A stretch of DNA of 64,000 nucleotides from Vibrio genomosp. F10 str. ZF-129 (lineage in GTDB: Bacteria > Pseudomonadota > Gammaproteobacteria > Enterobacterales > Vibrionaceae), in assembly GCF_000287055.2 (NCBI RefSeq), contig NZ_AJYQ02000010.1, forward strand, positions 1 to 64,000. Reading direction: 5' to 3'. Both the position numbers and the translations under genes were made by a program. The notes beneath the pieces are model-generated. The model had not been told where the DNA came from and did not search any database. It saw only the letters and a program-made list of their open reading frames with translations. This document shows positions 39,136 to 48,027 of the stretch, one piece after another (the first letter of the stretch is position 1; each line of letters begins with the position of its first letter).

Positions 39136-39987
39136 CTACACCGAGAACGGGTATTTAATCGCTTCATGGCATTCATAGCCTTCTACCCAAAAATCCTCCA
39201 AGGTCACCCAAGTTTCTAAATCTTCTAATGAAGTGATTTTAGGATTAATGTGAAACGTCGCTGGTTTTAAAGGCTCACGCTTTAACTGAATATCACGCAT
39301 GGGGGCCAATTGATCTTCATAGATGTGTGCGTTTACTATTTTATGATACGCCACGCCCGGCTTCTTACCCGTTATTTGAGCCATCAAAGCAAGAAACACA
39401 TACACTTGAACCATATTAAAATTCAAGCCAAGAGGAACATCACAAGAGCGCTGGGTACTGTTTAGATACAATGTATCACCCAATAAAGAGAAGTGATGGC
39501 TGTACATGCATGGACGCAAGCACCCCATATGAAACTCTCCCGGATTGTAGAAATTTAAAATCTCTCCGCGATCATCGACACCACGCGTAAGGTCATCGAC
39601 AATCTTACGCAGCTGATCAACACTTCCACCATCTGGCTTTGCCCAAGATCGCCCTTGTACACCGTACACACGCCCCATATCGTCTTCGCCTTTACGATAT
39701 GAATTATTGAGCCATGCTTGATTTAAATTAGCATTAGCATCCCATGTTTTCGTGCCTAGTTTCCTGAAGTCTTCAGCGTTATCATAACCACGAATATACC
39801 CAAGTAATTCCGCTACCGCAGACTTCCAAAAACTCTTTCGTGTTGTCACCAGAGGGAATTGATTATTTTGAACATCATACTCTAGGTCAGCATTAATCAC
39901 CGTCAAACAACGCTTACCTGTCCTTTCGTTTTCAATCCAAGTTCCTTCATCGACGATGCGATGACAAAGTTCTAAATATTGGTTCAC
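39136..39987 (-). CDS. thyA: Thymidylate synthase ThyA
   Basis: 283-aa enzyme methylating dUMP to dTMP with methylenetetrahydrofolate. Nucleotide-binding motif [13 protein letters not shown] is intact and the catalytic Cys is in [13 protein letters not shown]. The central region differs from E. coli (NYHEFHMGC-type insert [12 protein letters not shown]), making it closer to the longer ThyA subgroup found in vibrios. It is the distal gene of rppH-ptsP-tauE-lgt-thyA, 9 bp after lgt; lgt-thyA is also an E. coli operon. Confidence 0.95.
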   Translation of the reverse strand: MNQYLELCHRIVDEGTWIENERTGKRCLTVINADLEYDVQNNQFPLVTTRKSFWKSAVAELLGYIRGYDNAEDFRKLGTKTWDANANLNQAWLNNSYRKGEDDMGRVYGVQGRSWAKPDGGSVDQLRKIVDDLTRGVDDRGEILNFYNPGEFHMGCLRPCMYSHHFSLLGDTLYLNSTQRSCDVPLGLNFNMVQVYVFLALMAQITGKKPGVAYHKIVNAHIYEDQLAPMRDIQLKREPLKPATFHINPKITSLEDLETWVTLEDFWVEGYECHEAIKYPFSV

Positions 39988-39996
39988 GTTTAATCC

Positions 39997-40812
39997 TTAC
40001 TTTACTGCTGCGTTATCGTTGAACTGACCACGCTTGTAAGCCCATACCATCATTAAACCACCAACAATGATCATTGGTAGTGATAAAATCTGCCCCATTG
40101 AAATGAAATCGCCAAACAAGCCAATATGCGCATCGGGTTCACGAACGTATTCAACGAGGAAGCGGAAGCTACCATAACCAATCAAAAAGAGGCCAGATAC
40201 CGATCCAAGCGGTCTTGGTTTCTTAATAAACCAGTTCAAGATAAAGAACAGCACAATGCCTTCTAGTGCCATTTCATATAGCTGTGAAGGGTGACGCGGC
40301 AAAGGACCACCATTCGGGAAAACAATACCCCAAGGCGCATCAGTGACGCGACCCCACAACTCACTGTTCATAAAGTTACCCAGACGGCCCATCCCTAGAC
40401 CAAACGGAACCAGCGGTGCAATAAAGTCAGCGACACCAAAAAATGTACGGCCATTCTTTTTCGCATACCAAAACATCGCGCCGATAACACCGAGTAACCC
40501 ACCATGGAATGACATTCCACCGGTCCACACCTTAAATAGGTATAAGGGATCTTGAAGAAATATTTCAAAGTTATAAAACAGGACGTAACCAACACGACCA
40601 CCAACCACAACCCCTAAAAAACCTGCAAATAATAAGTCGGAAACTTGCTCACGTGTCCAGCCGCTATTCGGTTTATCTGCACGGCGGTTCGCGAGCCACA
40701 TAGCAAAAGCAAAACCCACTAAATACATGAGCCCATACCAGCGGATAGAAATGGGACCTAATGAAAAAAGGACAGGATCGATATTAGGAAACTGGATTAA
40801 TCCCTGAGACAT
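39997..40812 (-). CDS. lgt: Prolipoprotein diacylglyceryl transferase Lgt
   Basis: Inner-membrane enzyme that attaches diacylglycerol to the lipobox Cys, the step before LspA. The 271-aa product has about seven membrane segments, the conserved His in [11 protein letters not shown] and the Lgt signature [14 protein letters not shown] (about 140-153). Operon with thyA. Confidence 0.97.
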   Translation of the reverse strand: MSQGLIQFPNIDPVLFSLGPISIRWYGLMYLVGFAFAMWLANRRADKPNSGWTREQVSDLLFAGFLGVVVGGRVGYVLFYNFEIFLQDPLYLFKVWTGGMSFHGGLLGVIGAMFWYAKKNGRTFFGVADFIAPLVPFGLGMGRLGNFMNSELWGRVTDAPWGIVFPNGGPLPRHPSQLYEMALEGIVLFFILNWFIKKPRPLGSVSGLFLIGYGSFRFLVEYVREPDAHIGLFGDFISMGQILSLPMIIVGGLMMVWAYKRGQFNDNAAVK

Positions 40813-40859
40813 AGAAGAGTACTCTTATTTTTATTGATTGATTATAAACTGAGACGAGA

Positions 40860-41651
40860 TTACAGCAGCATAGTTCCTGCGACAAATATTAAAAAGACCG
40901 CGAACACCTTTTTTAGCATCACAGTAGGTAAGGTACTCGCCAGCTTAGCTCCTATCTTTGTTGTAAACATAGAGGTAGAGGCAATCGCGACAAGAGCAGG
41001 TAAATAGACATACCCAATACTATAATCAGGCAAACCTTCTAAATTGTATCCATGCAAAATAAAGCCGATCATGCCAGAAATCGCAATCATACAACCACAG
41101 ACGGATGAAGAACCGACCGCTTTACGCATCTCAATACCATGACGACTCAAAAATGGGACGGATAATGAACCGCCGCCGATCCCTGCCAGACTTGAAATGA
41201 CACCGATACCAGAACCGCACAGTAATGTTACCCCGCTGCTAGGCATTTTCTTTGTCTTGGTGGACTTTACCGAAATCAGCATTTGAATGGCTAATAGAGT
41301 CACAATGCCAGCAAAAATCTTAGGGAGGTACTCTGTGGGTACCCACTCGGCAATATAGGTACCGAAAAAGCCACCAAAGATCACTCCTGGCATCAGCCAT
41401 TTAATGATGAACATATCAACATTGCCGAGCTTTAAATGGTTTAAAGCCGAAGAGCCTGACGTTAAAATAATCGTTGCCAGAGACGTCGCTAACGCAACCA
41501 ACATAACGCTTTCCGCGCCAATACCAATGGAAGGCAAAATATAAAGAAGAGCAGGAACGACGATCAGCCCTCCGCCGATCCCTAATAAACCCGCCATTAC
41601 ACCAACAAAAGCACCCAGTAAAACCAACAGAAATAACAATTCTATATGCAC
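40860..41651 (-). CDS. TauE/SafE-type sulfite/organic anion exporter family protein
   Basis: 263-aa membrane protein, about eight hydrophobic segments in two repeats, each beginning with the Gly-rich GLLGIGGGLIVVPALL and SLAGIGGGSLSVPFL motifs typical of TauE/SafE (PF01925). Substrate unknown; family members export sulfite or sulfoacetate or have no known role. Located between ptsP (8 bp away) and lgt (47 bp), so it is part of the rppH-thyA run. Confidence 0.88.
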   Translation of the reverse strand: MHIELLFLLVLLGAFVGVMAGLLGIGGGLIVVPALLYILPSIGIGAESVMLVALATSLATIILTSGSSALNHLKLGNVDMFIIKWLMPGVIFGGFFGTYIAEWVPTEYLPKIFAGIVTLLAIQMLISVKSTKTKKMPSSGVTLLCGSGIGVISSLAGIGGGSLSVPFLSRHGIEMRKAVGSSSVCGCMIAISGMIGFILHGYNLEGLPDYSIGYVYLPALVAIASTSMFTTKIGAKLASTLPTVMLKKVFAVFLIFVAGTMLL

Positions 41652-41659
41652 AACAACCT

Positions 41660-43906
41660 CTATTTTTTGCCTGCTCGGATAAACCCAGCAAAACCTCTAT
41701 CTTCAAAATGCGATGACATCATAGTATAGATGTCTTTCCCATACGCTTTCATTAAGGCTTTATTAGCAAATTGTTTTAATTCAGTCGTTTCAGAGTGACG
41801 CAATAAATACTTAACCTTTGCCACGTTAGAGGTATTCATACTCAGTGAGGTATATCCTAAGCCAACAAGCAAGAGACAACCAATAGGATCCCCTGCTAAC
41901 TCACCACAAACACAAACTGGCAGCTTTAAGCGGTCACAAGTATCATAAATATGTTTCAGCGCCATGATCACAGATGGATGGAATGACTCATACACATCAG
42001 CAACTCTTGAATTATTACGATCAACGGCAAGAAGGTATTGCGTTAAGTCGTTGGTACCAACCGATACAAAATCAATTTTCTTAGCGATAAGAGGAAGTAA
42101 GTAAAGCATCGAAGGCACTTCGATCATGATCCCGACTTTTGGCATACGGATACTTTCATCAACCTTAGACACTTCTTTATACGCTTGCCTTATTAATAAT
42201 AACGCATCATCCAGCTCCTGAGCACTCGCTATCATTGGTAACAATATACTGAGATTATGATGCTCGGTGCTTGCGCGTAACATCGCTCGAATCTGAATCA
42301 GAAAGATATCTGGATGATCTAAGGTAAATCGAATGCCTCGCCAACCTAAGAAAGGATTGTCCTCTTCTATAGGCAAATAAGGTAAAGCTTTGTCCCCTCC
42401 TACATCCAAGGTTCTCATCACGACACGCTTATTAGGGTACGTACTTAAAACACTACGATACTGCTGTATCTGTTCATCTTCTGATGGAAAGCGATGCTGG
42501 AGCAAAAAAGAAATCTCGGTTCGATATAGACCAACACCATCAACGCCCTGATTGATCGCAATATTAGTATCGGCACTGAGCCCCGCATTCAATAACATTT
42601 CAATGCGATACCCATCGGCTGTCATCGCGGGTTTATCCGAGCCTTTGCTGACCATGGATGTCAGTTCACGCTCTTCGTTAGCTAATGCACGGTATTCTTT
42701 TAACAGCTGTTTACTCGGTGAAACTAAAACCTTTCCACTATATCCATCAACGATACCGCGTTTACCATTTATCTCTGTCAGATTCAGGCTTAATCCCATC
42801 ACCGCAGGAATGCCAAGGGCGCGAGACAAAATCGCGGCATGAGAATTCGCAGCACCATCTAACGCGACAACCGCAAGTAACTTATCTTTGGGGATAGATG
42901 CTAAGATGGAAGCAGTCAGTTCCCTAACAACCAAAATGACTGGTTTTTCAAGATGCTGCTGCTCTTTCTGAGTGTTGTACAAAAAAAACAGTAAGCGCTG
43001 ACCTAACTCACGAATATCCTGTGCTCGTTCTCTTAAATAAACATCAGACATTCGCGCAAAACGATTGGAATAAGACTCGACGACCTGCCTAAGGGCCCAA
43101 TCGGCTTTATCCCCTTTCTGAATATGACTTTTTAAGTCTTTTCGCAGCATTGGATCGTTGAGCAAGTGAGTAAACAGATCAAAAATCGCTAACGTTTCTT
43201 TGTTTATATCACCATGCAGTTTTTTTCTCATCCGGCCAAAGTCGTTAAGAGCATCTTCAATGGCCACCATCAACCATTCTTGCTCTTGACTCACGTTAAT
43301 GTTGGAGGCCGGATGAACATCAGACAACTGAGGTTGAGCGTCATCCCACCAAAACTCACCAATAGCGACACCGGAAGAGGCAGGATTACCTATATTAACG
43401 TGCTGTTTTTTTTCAAGACTCCAATGCCCTTGCGTTTGTGCATGAGCAATAATCACAGCAAGCTGGGCAGCCAGTGTGACTAAAAAGGATTCTTCAATTT
43501 CGTTAAATAAACGGGAGGACTTTTGTTGAACAACGAGAACACCCAGTACCTGCTTGCGATAAATAATCGGTGTACCAAGAAAACTGTGGTAAATCTGCTC
43601 TCCTAACTCAGGAAAGAGTTTAAAATTGGCATGCTGAGAAGCATTCGCAATATTGATAGGTTCGGCACTACGCTTAACTAATCCGACAAGGCCTTCATTA
43701 TAGTTAATATGGATTTTGTCGCCTGAAAACTCCAGTCCTTGAGTCGCCATCAGCTCTAAGCGACTTCGCTCTTCATTAGCAAGATAGATAGTGCAGCACT
43801 CTGTTTCCATAGCGCTGCATGTTTGCTTAACTAAAATATCAAACGCTTGATAGACATCATCAACTTTTGATACCTGTTCAACTATTTCCCTTAGTTGAGA
43901 AAGCAT
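41660..43906 (-). CDS. ptsP: Phosphoenolpyruvate-protein phosphotransferase PtsP (EI-Ntr)
   Basis: First enzyme of the nitrogen PTS; passes phosphate from PEP to NPr and EIIA-Ntr, which regulate K+ uptake, nitrogen and stress responses. The 748-aa product has an N-terminal GAF domain (about 1-150, the glutamine/2-oxoglutarate sensor), the phosphohistidine swivelling domain with NSHAAILSRALG (about 355), and a TIM-barrel PEP-binding domain with GGDKALPYLP and VCGELAGDP. Follows rppH by 7 bp, the conserved rppH-ptsP pair. Confidence 0.97.
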   Translation of the reverse strand: MLSQLREIVEQVSKVDDVYQAFDILVKQTCSAMETECCTIYLANEERSRLELMATQGLEFSGDKIHINYNEGLVGLVKRSAEPINIANASQHANFKLFPELGEQIYHSFLGTPIIYRKQVLGVLVVQQKSSRLFNEIEESFLVTLAAQLAVIIAHAQTQGHWSLEKKQHVNIGNPASSGVAIGEFWWDDAQPQLSDVHPASNINVSQEQEWLMVAIEDALNDFGRMRKKLHGDINKETLAIFDLFTHLLNDPMLRKDLKSHIQKGDKADWALRQVVESYSNRFARMSDVYLRERAQDIRELGQRLLFFLYNTQKEQQHLEKPVILVVRELTASILASIPKDKLLAVVALDGAANSHAAILSRALGIPAVMGLSLNLTEINGKRGIVDGYSGKVLVSPSKQLLKEYRALANEERELTSMVSKGSDKPAMTADGYRIEMLLNAGLSADTNIAINQGVDGVGLYRTEISFLLQHRFPSEDEQIQQYRSVLSTYPNKRVVMRTLDVGGDKALPYLPIEEDNPFLGWRGIRFTLDHPDIFLIQIRAMLRASTEHHNLSILLPMIASAQELDDALLLIRQAYKEVSKVDESIRMPKVGIMIEVPSMLYLLPLIAKKIDFVSVGTNDLTQYLLAVDRNNSRVADVYESFHPSVIMALKHIYDTCDRLKLPVCVCGELAGDPIGCLLLVGLGYTSLSMNTSNVAKVKYLLRHSETTELKQFANKALMKAYGKDIYTMMSSHFEDRGFAGFIRAGKK

Positions 43907-43913
43907 AACGATT

Positions 43914-44432
43914 CTACCCTCTTTTAAACTTCCGCTTACCTTTTAGTTTTCGCTCTTTGAATGGCATCGCCATTGAAGCGAATTCTTTCATCGCTCGACG
44001 ATACACATCCCGCTTAAACGAAACGACTTGTCTTACTGGGTACCAATAACTTACCCAACGCCAACCATCAAATTCAGGGGTGCTACCGCGCTGCATATCT
44101 ATCTGTGATTCATCACAGTCTAAGCGCAATAAAAACCATTTCTGTTTTTGTCCGATACAGACAGGCTTTGAATCCCAACGAACTAAGCGTTTTGGCAATT
44201 TATATCTGAGCCAATGACGACTTGTTGCTACGATTTTCACGTCTTTTTTTGTTAGACCAACCTCTTCATAGAGCTCTCTGAACATTGCCTGCTCAGCCGT
44301 TTCTCCGTCATCAATCCCCCCTTGAGGAAATTGCCATGAATGTTGTCCGTATCGTTTAGCCCAGAAGACCTGACCATGGTTGTTACAGATTACAATTCCC
44401 ACATTTAAGCGGTAACCATCGCCATCTATCAC
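43914..44432 (-). CDS. rppH: RNA pyrophosphohydrolase RppH (NudH)
   Basis: 172-aa Nudix hydrolase that removes pyrophosphate from 5'-triphosphate mRNA ends and so triggers RNase E decay. The Nudix box reads [20 protein letters not shown] followed by VG. The start is GTG 44432 ([12 protein letters not shown], with GAGG 7 bp upstream), aligning with E. coli MIDDDGYRPNVG; the frame is open 34 codons further but that stretch is a hydrophobic accident. The C-terminus is Lys/Arg-rich. Confidence 0.95.
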   Translation of the reverse strand: MIDGDGYRLNVGIVICNNHGQVFWAKRYGQHSWQFPQGGIDDGETAEQAMFRELYEEVGLTKKDVKIVATSRHWLRYKLPKRLVRWDSKPVCIGQKQKWFLLRLDCDESQIDMQRGSTPEFDGWRWVSYWYPVRQVVSFKRDVYRRAMKEFASMAMPFKERKLKGKRKFKRG

Positions 44433-45052
44433 TGGCCAACCTCGAATAATATCTTTAATTACAGTGATTTTTCCACATATCCCCAACAGGAGCAAACTTA
44501 CTAGTGTGATTAGCACGTGATTTATTGGTAACAACCCCTAACATGGATAACTTCTAAGCCCAGGGGCACTTATCAACATCACAATGAGACCTAAGCCACA
44601 TTTATTCACCTTTTCTGTGAATAACCGTGTGAAGAAAGTCATTAATACAGATCATTTCGTATTAAAAACTATCATGCCAACATAGTTCCAACCATTAAAA
44701 TACGGGTATAAGTTAATAAAAATCATAACGTTAAATAAACAATCATGAGTAAAAATAAACTATTGATGTTTATTTTCTTACCCTAAAAACAACATGGTCA
44801 AAGATCATCCAACCAGAGTCTTATCCACAAAAAAATCATTTAATATTGGCGGAATGGCGAATAACAAGTCTTAATTGATCTTAAAAGCACTGATCATTTG
44901 TACATAATCATGAATTAACACTTAAAAACAGCCATCCCTGTGGATAAGTTGATAAGTGATGATCTTTTCTCCTGGGTGAATACTTATTCCCCATTACGAA
45001 TCAAAAACACATTTGTTATGATAACGATCTTTACACTCCCGTTAGCGACCTT
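44433..45052. other. 620-bp AT-rich noncoding region with DnaA boxes between rppH and mutH
   Basis: Perfect DnaA boxes TTATCCACA at 44821-44829 (+) and, inverted, at 44939-44947 (TGTGGATAA). One-mismatch boxes are TTTTCCACA at 44469-44477 and TGTGAATAA at 44616-44624; TTATTCACC at 44602-44610 has two mismatches. Long A/T-rich tracts lie between (about 44640-44780), with a 7-bp inverted repeat AATAAAC / GTTTATT near 44755-44773. It must also hold the divergent rppH and mutH promoters. No gene is visible. Confidence 0.6.
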
Positions 45053-45718
45053 ATGAAGCCTGAACCCATCTCTGAAAACGAACTACTCACTCGAGCCAAT
45101 GCGATTGCGGGTCTTTCTTTAAAAGATCTCGCTGATGAAGCTAATATCCTTGTCCCTGAAGACCTGAAGAGAGACAAAGGCTGGGTAGGTCAATTATTAG
45201 AATGGCACTTAGGAGCAACAGCAGGAAGCAAACCTCAACAAGACTTTGAAACTCTGGGTATAGAGCTGAAAAGTATCCCTATTGGCTATAACGGTAAACC
45301 ACTTGAAACAACCTTTGTCTGTGTGGCTCCTCTTGTTGGTGTTCATGGTTTAAGTTGGGAGCACAGCCATGTCAGAAATAAGCTATCAAGAGTTCTTTGG
45401 ATCCCCGTAGAAGGAGAAAGAGAAATCCCATTAGCGGAACGACGAGTAGGATCCCCTCTAATCTGGTCTCCATCAGAAGAGGAAGAGCAGCAACTTAAAG
45501 CCGATTGGGAAGAATTAATGGAACTGATTGTTCTAGGCCGAGTAGAACAGATCACCGCGAAACACGGCGAAGTGTTGCAACTCAGACCAAAAGCCGCCCA
45601 TGGCCGAGTGTTAACCGATGCGTTCGGCTCTAGTGGTAAACGGATAAAAACTCGCCCGCGGGGGTTTTATCTTCGGACTCAATTTACATCGGCAATTCTC
45701 GATAAATACTTTATTTAA
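45053..45718 (+). CDS. mutH: DNA mismatch repair endonuclease MutH
   Basis: 221-aa methyl-directed endonuclease that nicks the unmethylated strand at hemimethylated GATC, activated by MutL. The catalytic D-X6-E-X-K triad is in [11 protein letters not shown] (about 64-74), and the C-terminal LRPKAAHGR and FYLRTQFT segments match the family. Presence fits the Dam/MutH-bearing gammaproteobacteria such as Vibrio. No partner gene in operon. Confidence 0.97.
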   Translation: MKPEPISENELLTRANAIAGLSLKDLADEANILVPEDLKRDKGWVGQLLEWHLGATAGSKPQQDFETLGIELKSIPIGYNGKPLETTFVCVAPLVGVHGLSWEHSHVRNKLSRVLWIPVEGEREIPLAERRVGSPLIWSPSEEEEQQLKADWEELMELIVLGRVEQITAKHGEVLQLRPKAAHGRVLTDAFGSSGKRIKTRPRGFYLRTQFTSAILDKYFI

Positions 45719-45767
45719 CGACGTGTTTATTGAACAGAGTCTTTATTTAAAGTAAGTAACAGCACAG

Positions 45768-46079
45768 TCAATGCATCGCCAACGATAGCTCAATATCACA
45801 GTATGAAATGCCCCCTTCACGACCAAACTCGTCATAGGCATTATGTAACCTTAGGTACGCTTTATCGATACCCAATCGGACCAACTCTTCTTTGACTAGC
45901 TCTAGAGAGTCAAAGTGCATGGGATCGTCATCTTGTTTGAGTGGCTCCAATTTGTGCTTATATTCGACGGCTATTTGATACTGAGATAAATCAGAGCATC
46001 CTATTACAAACACCTTAGGGGCCTGGTATGAATCCTTGTGATATCCATGAATCCATTTATCTAATTGTCTTTTCTGCAT
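45768..46079 (-). CDS. Small conserved Vibrio protein (DUF6482-like)
   Basis: 103-aa cytosolic protein of unknown function. I use ATG 46079 (MQKRQLDKWIHGY) because a near-perfect Shine-Dalgarno GGAGGT is 6 bp upstream; the frame extends to 46217 but that part is unsupported. Recognisable segments are KVFVIGCSDLSQYQIAVEY and KAYLRLHNAYDEFG. I recall similar short proteins annotated DUF6482 beside mutH/tas in vibrios; that label is from memory. Confidence 0.65.
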   Translation of the reverse strand: MQKRQLDKWIHGYHKDSYQAPKVFVIGCSDLSQYQIAVEYKHKLEPLKQDDDPMHFDSLELVKEELVRLGIDKAYLRLHNAYDEFGREGGISYCDIELSLAMH

Positions 46080-46206
46080 ATACGCACCTCCAATTATCAT
46101 TCTAGACAAAGCTGGCATTTTTGCGAATTCTTGCCCTAATCCATTTGATCCGTAGAGGGATTCACATATATTGGTAAAACAACGATACGATGAACAAGGA
46201 AGTACT

Positions 46207-47241
46207 ATGCAGTACACAAAGTTGCCACACTCGAGTTTAGAGATCAGTAAAATCTGCCTCGGTACGATGACCTTTGGAGAGCAAAATACTCAAGCGGATG
46301 CGTGCAATCAACTGGATTATGCATTGGAAAGAGGGGTCAACTTTATTGATACGGCTGAGATGTATCCCGTTCCACCAAAAGCATCAACACAAGGTCTTAC
46401 CGAAAGTTATATTGGACACTGGCTTAAGCAATCTTCTAAACGAGAGAAAGTGGTTCTGGCTACGAAAGTTGCAGGCCCACGGAACGTTCCATACATCCGC
46501 GATAATATGAAACTTGATCGTCGTAATATTCATCTGGCGATCGACGATAGTTTAAAACGACTGCAAACAGATTACATCGATCTCTATCAGCTGCACTGGC
46601 CTCAACGAAACACCAATTGTTTTGGGCAACTCAACTACCCTGACAGCGCTGAGCAAGAAGAAGTCACACTGATCGAAACCCTAGAAGCGATGTCTGAATT
46701 AGTAAAAGCAGGAAAGATTCGTTATATCGGGGTCTCGAATGAAACACCATGGGGTGTCATGAGCTTGCTCAAACTAGCAGAAAAACATGACCTACCCAGA
46801 ATTGTATCGATACAAAACCCATACAACTTACTCAATCGCAGCTTTGAAATCGGCCTGTCAGAAATCAGTCACAATGAGGGCGTAAAGCTGTTGGCGTATT
46901 CCCCTCTCGCTTTTGGTTGCCTTAGTGGAAAGTACCTTAACAACCAAAAACCGACAGATGCTCGATGCACTTTATTTGAACGTTTTGTCCGTTACTTTAC
47001 GCCACAAGGAATCGCTGCAACCCAAGCGTATGTCGACCTTGCTCATCAATATTCGCTTGATCCAGCTCAAATGGCTCTTGCGTATGTAAACCAACGTCCA
47101 TTTGTTGCTTCTAATATCATTGGTGCTACCAATATCAATCAGTTAAAAATGAATATAGACAGTTTAGATGTTGTACTTACTGACGAATTACTTCGAGAGA
47201 TACAAGAGGTTGGTACGACTTACTCCAACCCTTGTCCTTAG
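46207..47241 (+). CDS. tas: Aldo/keto reductase Tas
   Basis: 344-aa NADPH-dependent oxidoreductase of the aldo/keto reductase superfamily, Tas branch (E. coli Tas suppresses a tyrosine-auxotroph starvation phenotype; natural substrate unclear). TIM-barrel motifs: CLGTMTFGEQNT, catalytic Tyr in DTAEMYP, YIDLYQLHWPQR, and C-terminal IGATNINQLKMNI. ATG 46207 has AAGGAAG upstream. An inverted repeat GGGGTAGG / CCTACCCC (47251-47273) after the stop may end transcription although it lacks a T-run. Confidence 0.92.
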   Translation: MQYTKLPHSSLEISKICLGTMTFGEQNTQADACNQLDYALERGVNFIDTAEMYPVPPKASTQGLTESYIGHWLKQSSKREKVVLATKVAGPRNVPYIRDNMKLDRRNIHLAIDDSLKRLQTDYIDLYQLHWPQRNTNCFGQLNYPDSAEQEEVTLIETLEAMSELVKAGKIRYIGVSNETPWGVMSLLKLAEKHDLPRIVSIQNPYNLLNRSFEIGLSEISHNEGVKLLAYSPLAFGCLSGKYLNNQKPTDARCTLFERFVRYFTPQGIAATQAYVDLAHQYSLDPAQMALAYVNQRPFVASNIIGATNINQLKMNIDSLDVVLTDELLREIQEVGTTYSNPCP

Positions 47242-47278
47242 TGTTTCATAGGGGTAGGTGAAGTGCCTACCCCATTAT

Positions 47279-47530
47279 CTACGTTGGTATTCGCGTGCTT
47301 AATACACGACGAAGGTGACGAACTCGACGTTCAGCTTTGACGGCTTCAGGCTCTGAAAATCCAATAGGTCTTCCATCGCTTTCTAATCCTATATCACGTA
47401 ATAGATGGGTATTTTCCCAAGGAATATCGTAGCTGCTGTGACGAATTTTTCTCTTCCACTCACGTTCTTCACGCTTAAGATCCGCTCTAACGAGTAATGT
47501 GGCGAGTTTTAAATAAACAGAATGGCGCAT
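47279..47530 (-). CDS. Small Arg-rich protein (DUF1127-like)
   Basis: 83 aa, basic, 14 or more Arg. The segment HLLRDIGLESDGR recalls the LxDIGLxR core of DUF1127 (YjiS-like) proteins, some of which act in RNA turnover and phosphate/polyamine responses. GGAG lies 8 bp before ATG 47530. It lies 104 bp downstream of the 41-codon small ORF on the same strand, so the two may be co-transcribed. Function unknown. Confidence 0.65.
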   Translation of the reverse strand: MRHSVYLKLATLLVRADLKREEREWKRKIRHSSYDIPWENTHLLRDIGLESDGRPIGFSEPEAVKAERRVRHLRRVLSTRIPT

Positions 47531-47634
47531 AATAGTTCTCCAGTTAAGAATAGTAGCTGGGGAAAGGGCGCAAAGAGAATAGGGGTTGTGACTCTTATTA
47601 AGCTGCCATTTCCGCAGCCTAACAAGGTTACGAA

Positions 47635-47760
47635 TTAATTATTAGTAGATGTCATGCGATCGGCTGCCATAGCCATGATGTTATGGCAGGCGTACAAAGC
47701 CTTGAGCTCAATACGATCGAGATCGGTACAAACACATTGAATGATGGATAAATGTTTCAT
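47635..47760 (-). CDS. Small ORF of 41 codons with a strong ribosome binding site
   Basis: Encodes MKHLSIIQCVCTDLDRIEL... ending MTSTNN. Support: TAGGAGGT ends 4 bp before the ATG, one of the best Shine-Dalgarno sequences in the window; a TATAAT -10 candidate lies about 110 bp upstream (near 47859); and it heads a same-strand pair with the DUF1127-like gene. It has three Cys (CVC and C25) and four Met but no clear membrane segment. A 6-bp inverted repeat (AGCAGA / TCTGCT, 47803-47817) lies in its leader. I recognise no family. Confidence 0.55.
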   Translation of the reverse strand: MKHLSIIQCVCTDLDRIELKALYACHNIMAMAADRMTSTNN

Positions 47761-47972
47761 CTGTACCTCCTAACTAAATAATAAATCCGAAGAAAATTGT
47801 GTAGCAGAGTCTCTGCTCACGATTAAATTCTATGCAATTGAGATAATAATTCAACCATTATAAATTGATTAATAAAAAAACAATGTATTCCTCCATTTAG
47901 AACGCTATGCCACTAAAAAACCAACACATTCACACAGTGAATAACAAATAATCAACATAATGATGTATAAAA

Positions 47973-48000
47973 AAAGCCACAATGACTACGTTGTGGCTTT
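47973..48000 (-). terminator. Intrinsic terminator of vpsR
   Basis: On the minus strand AAAGCCACAA / TTGTGGCTTT stem (47973-47982 and 47991-48000) followed by a T-run, 28 bp after the vpsR stop. Confidence 0.85.
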
Positions 48001-48027
48001 AATACATTCTAATTCAGCTTGTTATGC

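Noticed and set aside
44433..45052. Replication origin
   Set aside because: DnaA boxes and A/T-rich DNA are present, but no dnaA, gidA/mnmG, rctB or other origin neighbours and too few clustered boxes; kept only as a possible DnaA-binding locus.
47800..47900. Second small minus-strand ORF upstream of the 41-codon ORF at a GGAGGA sequence
   Set aside because: GGAGGA near 47895 is followed by ATACATTG with no ATG/GTG at the right distance.
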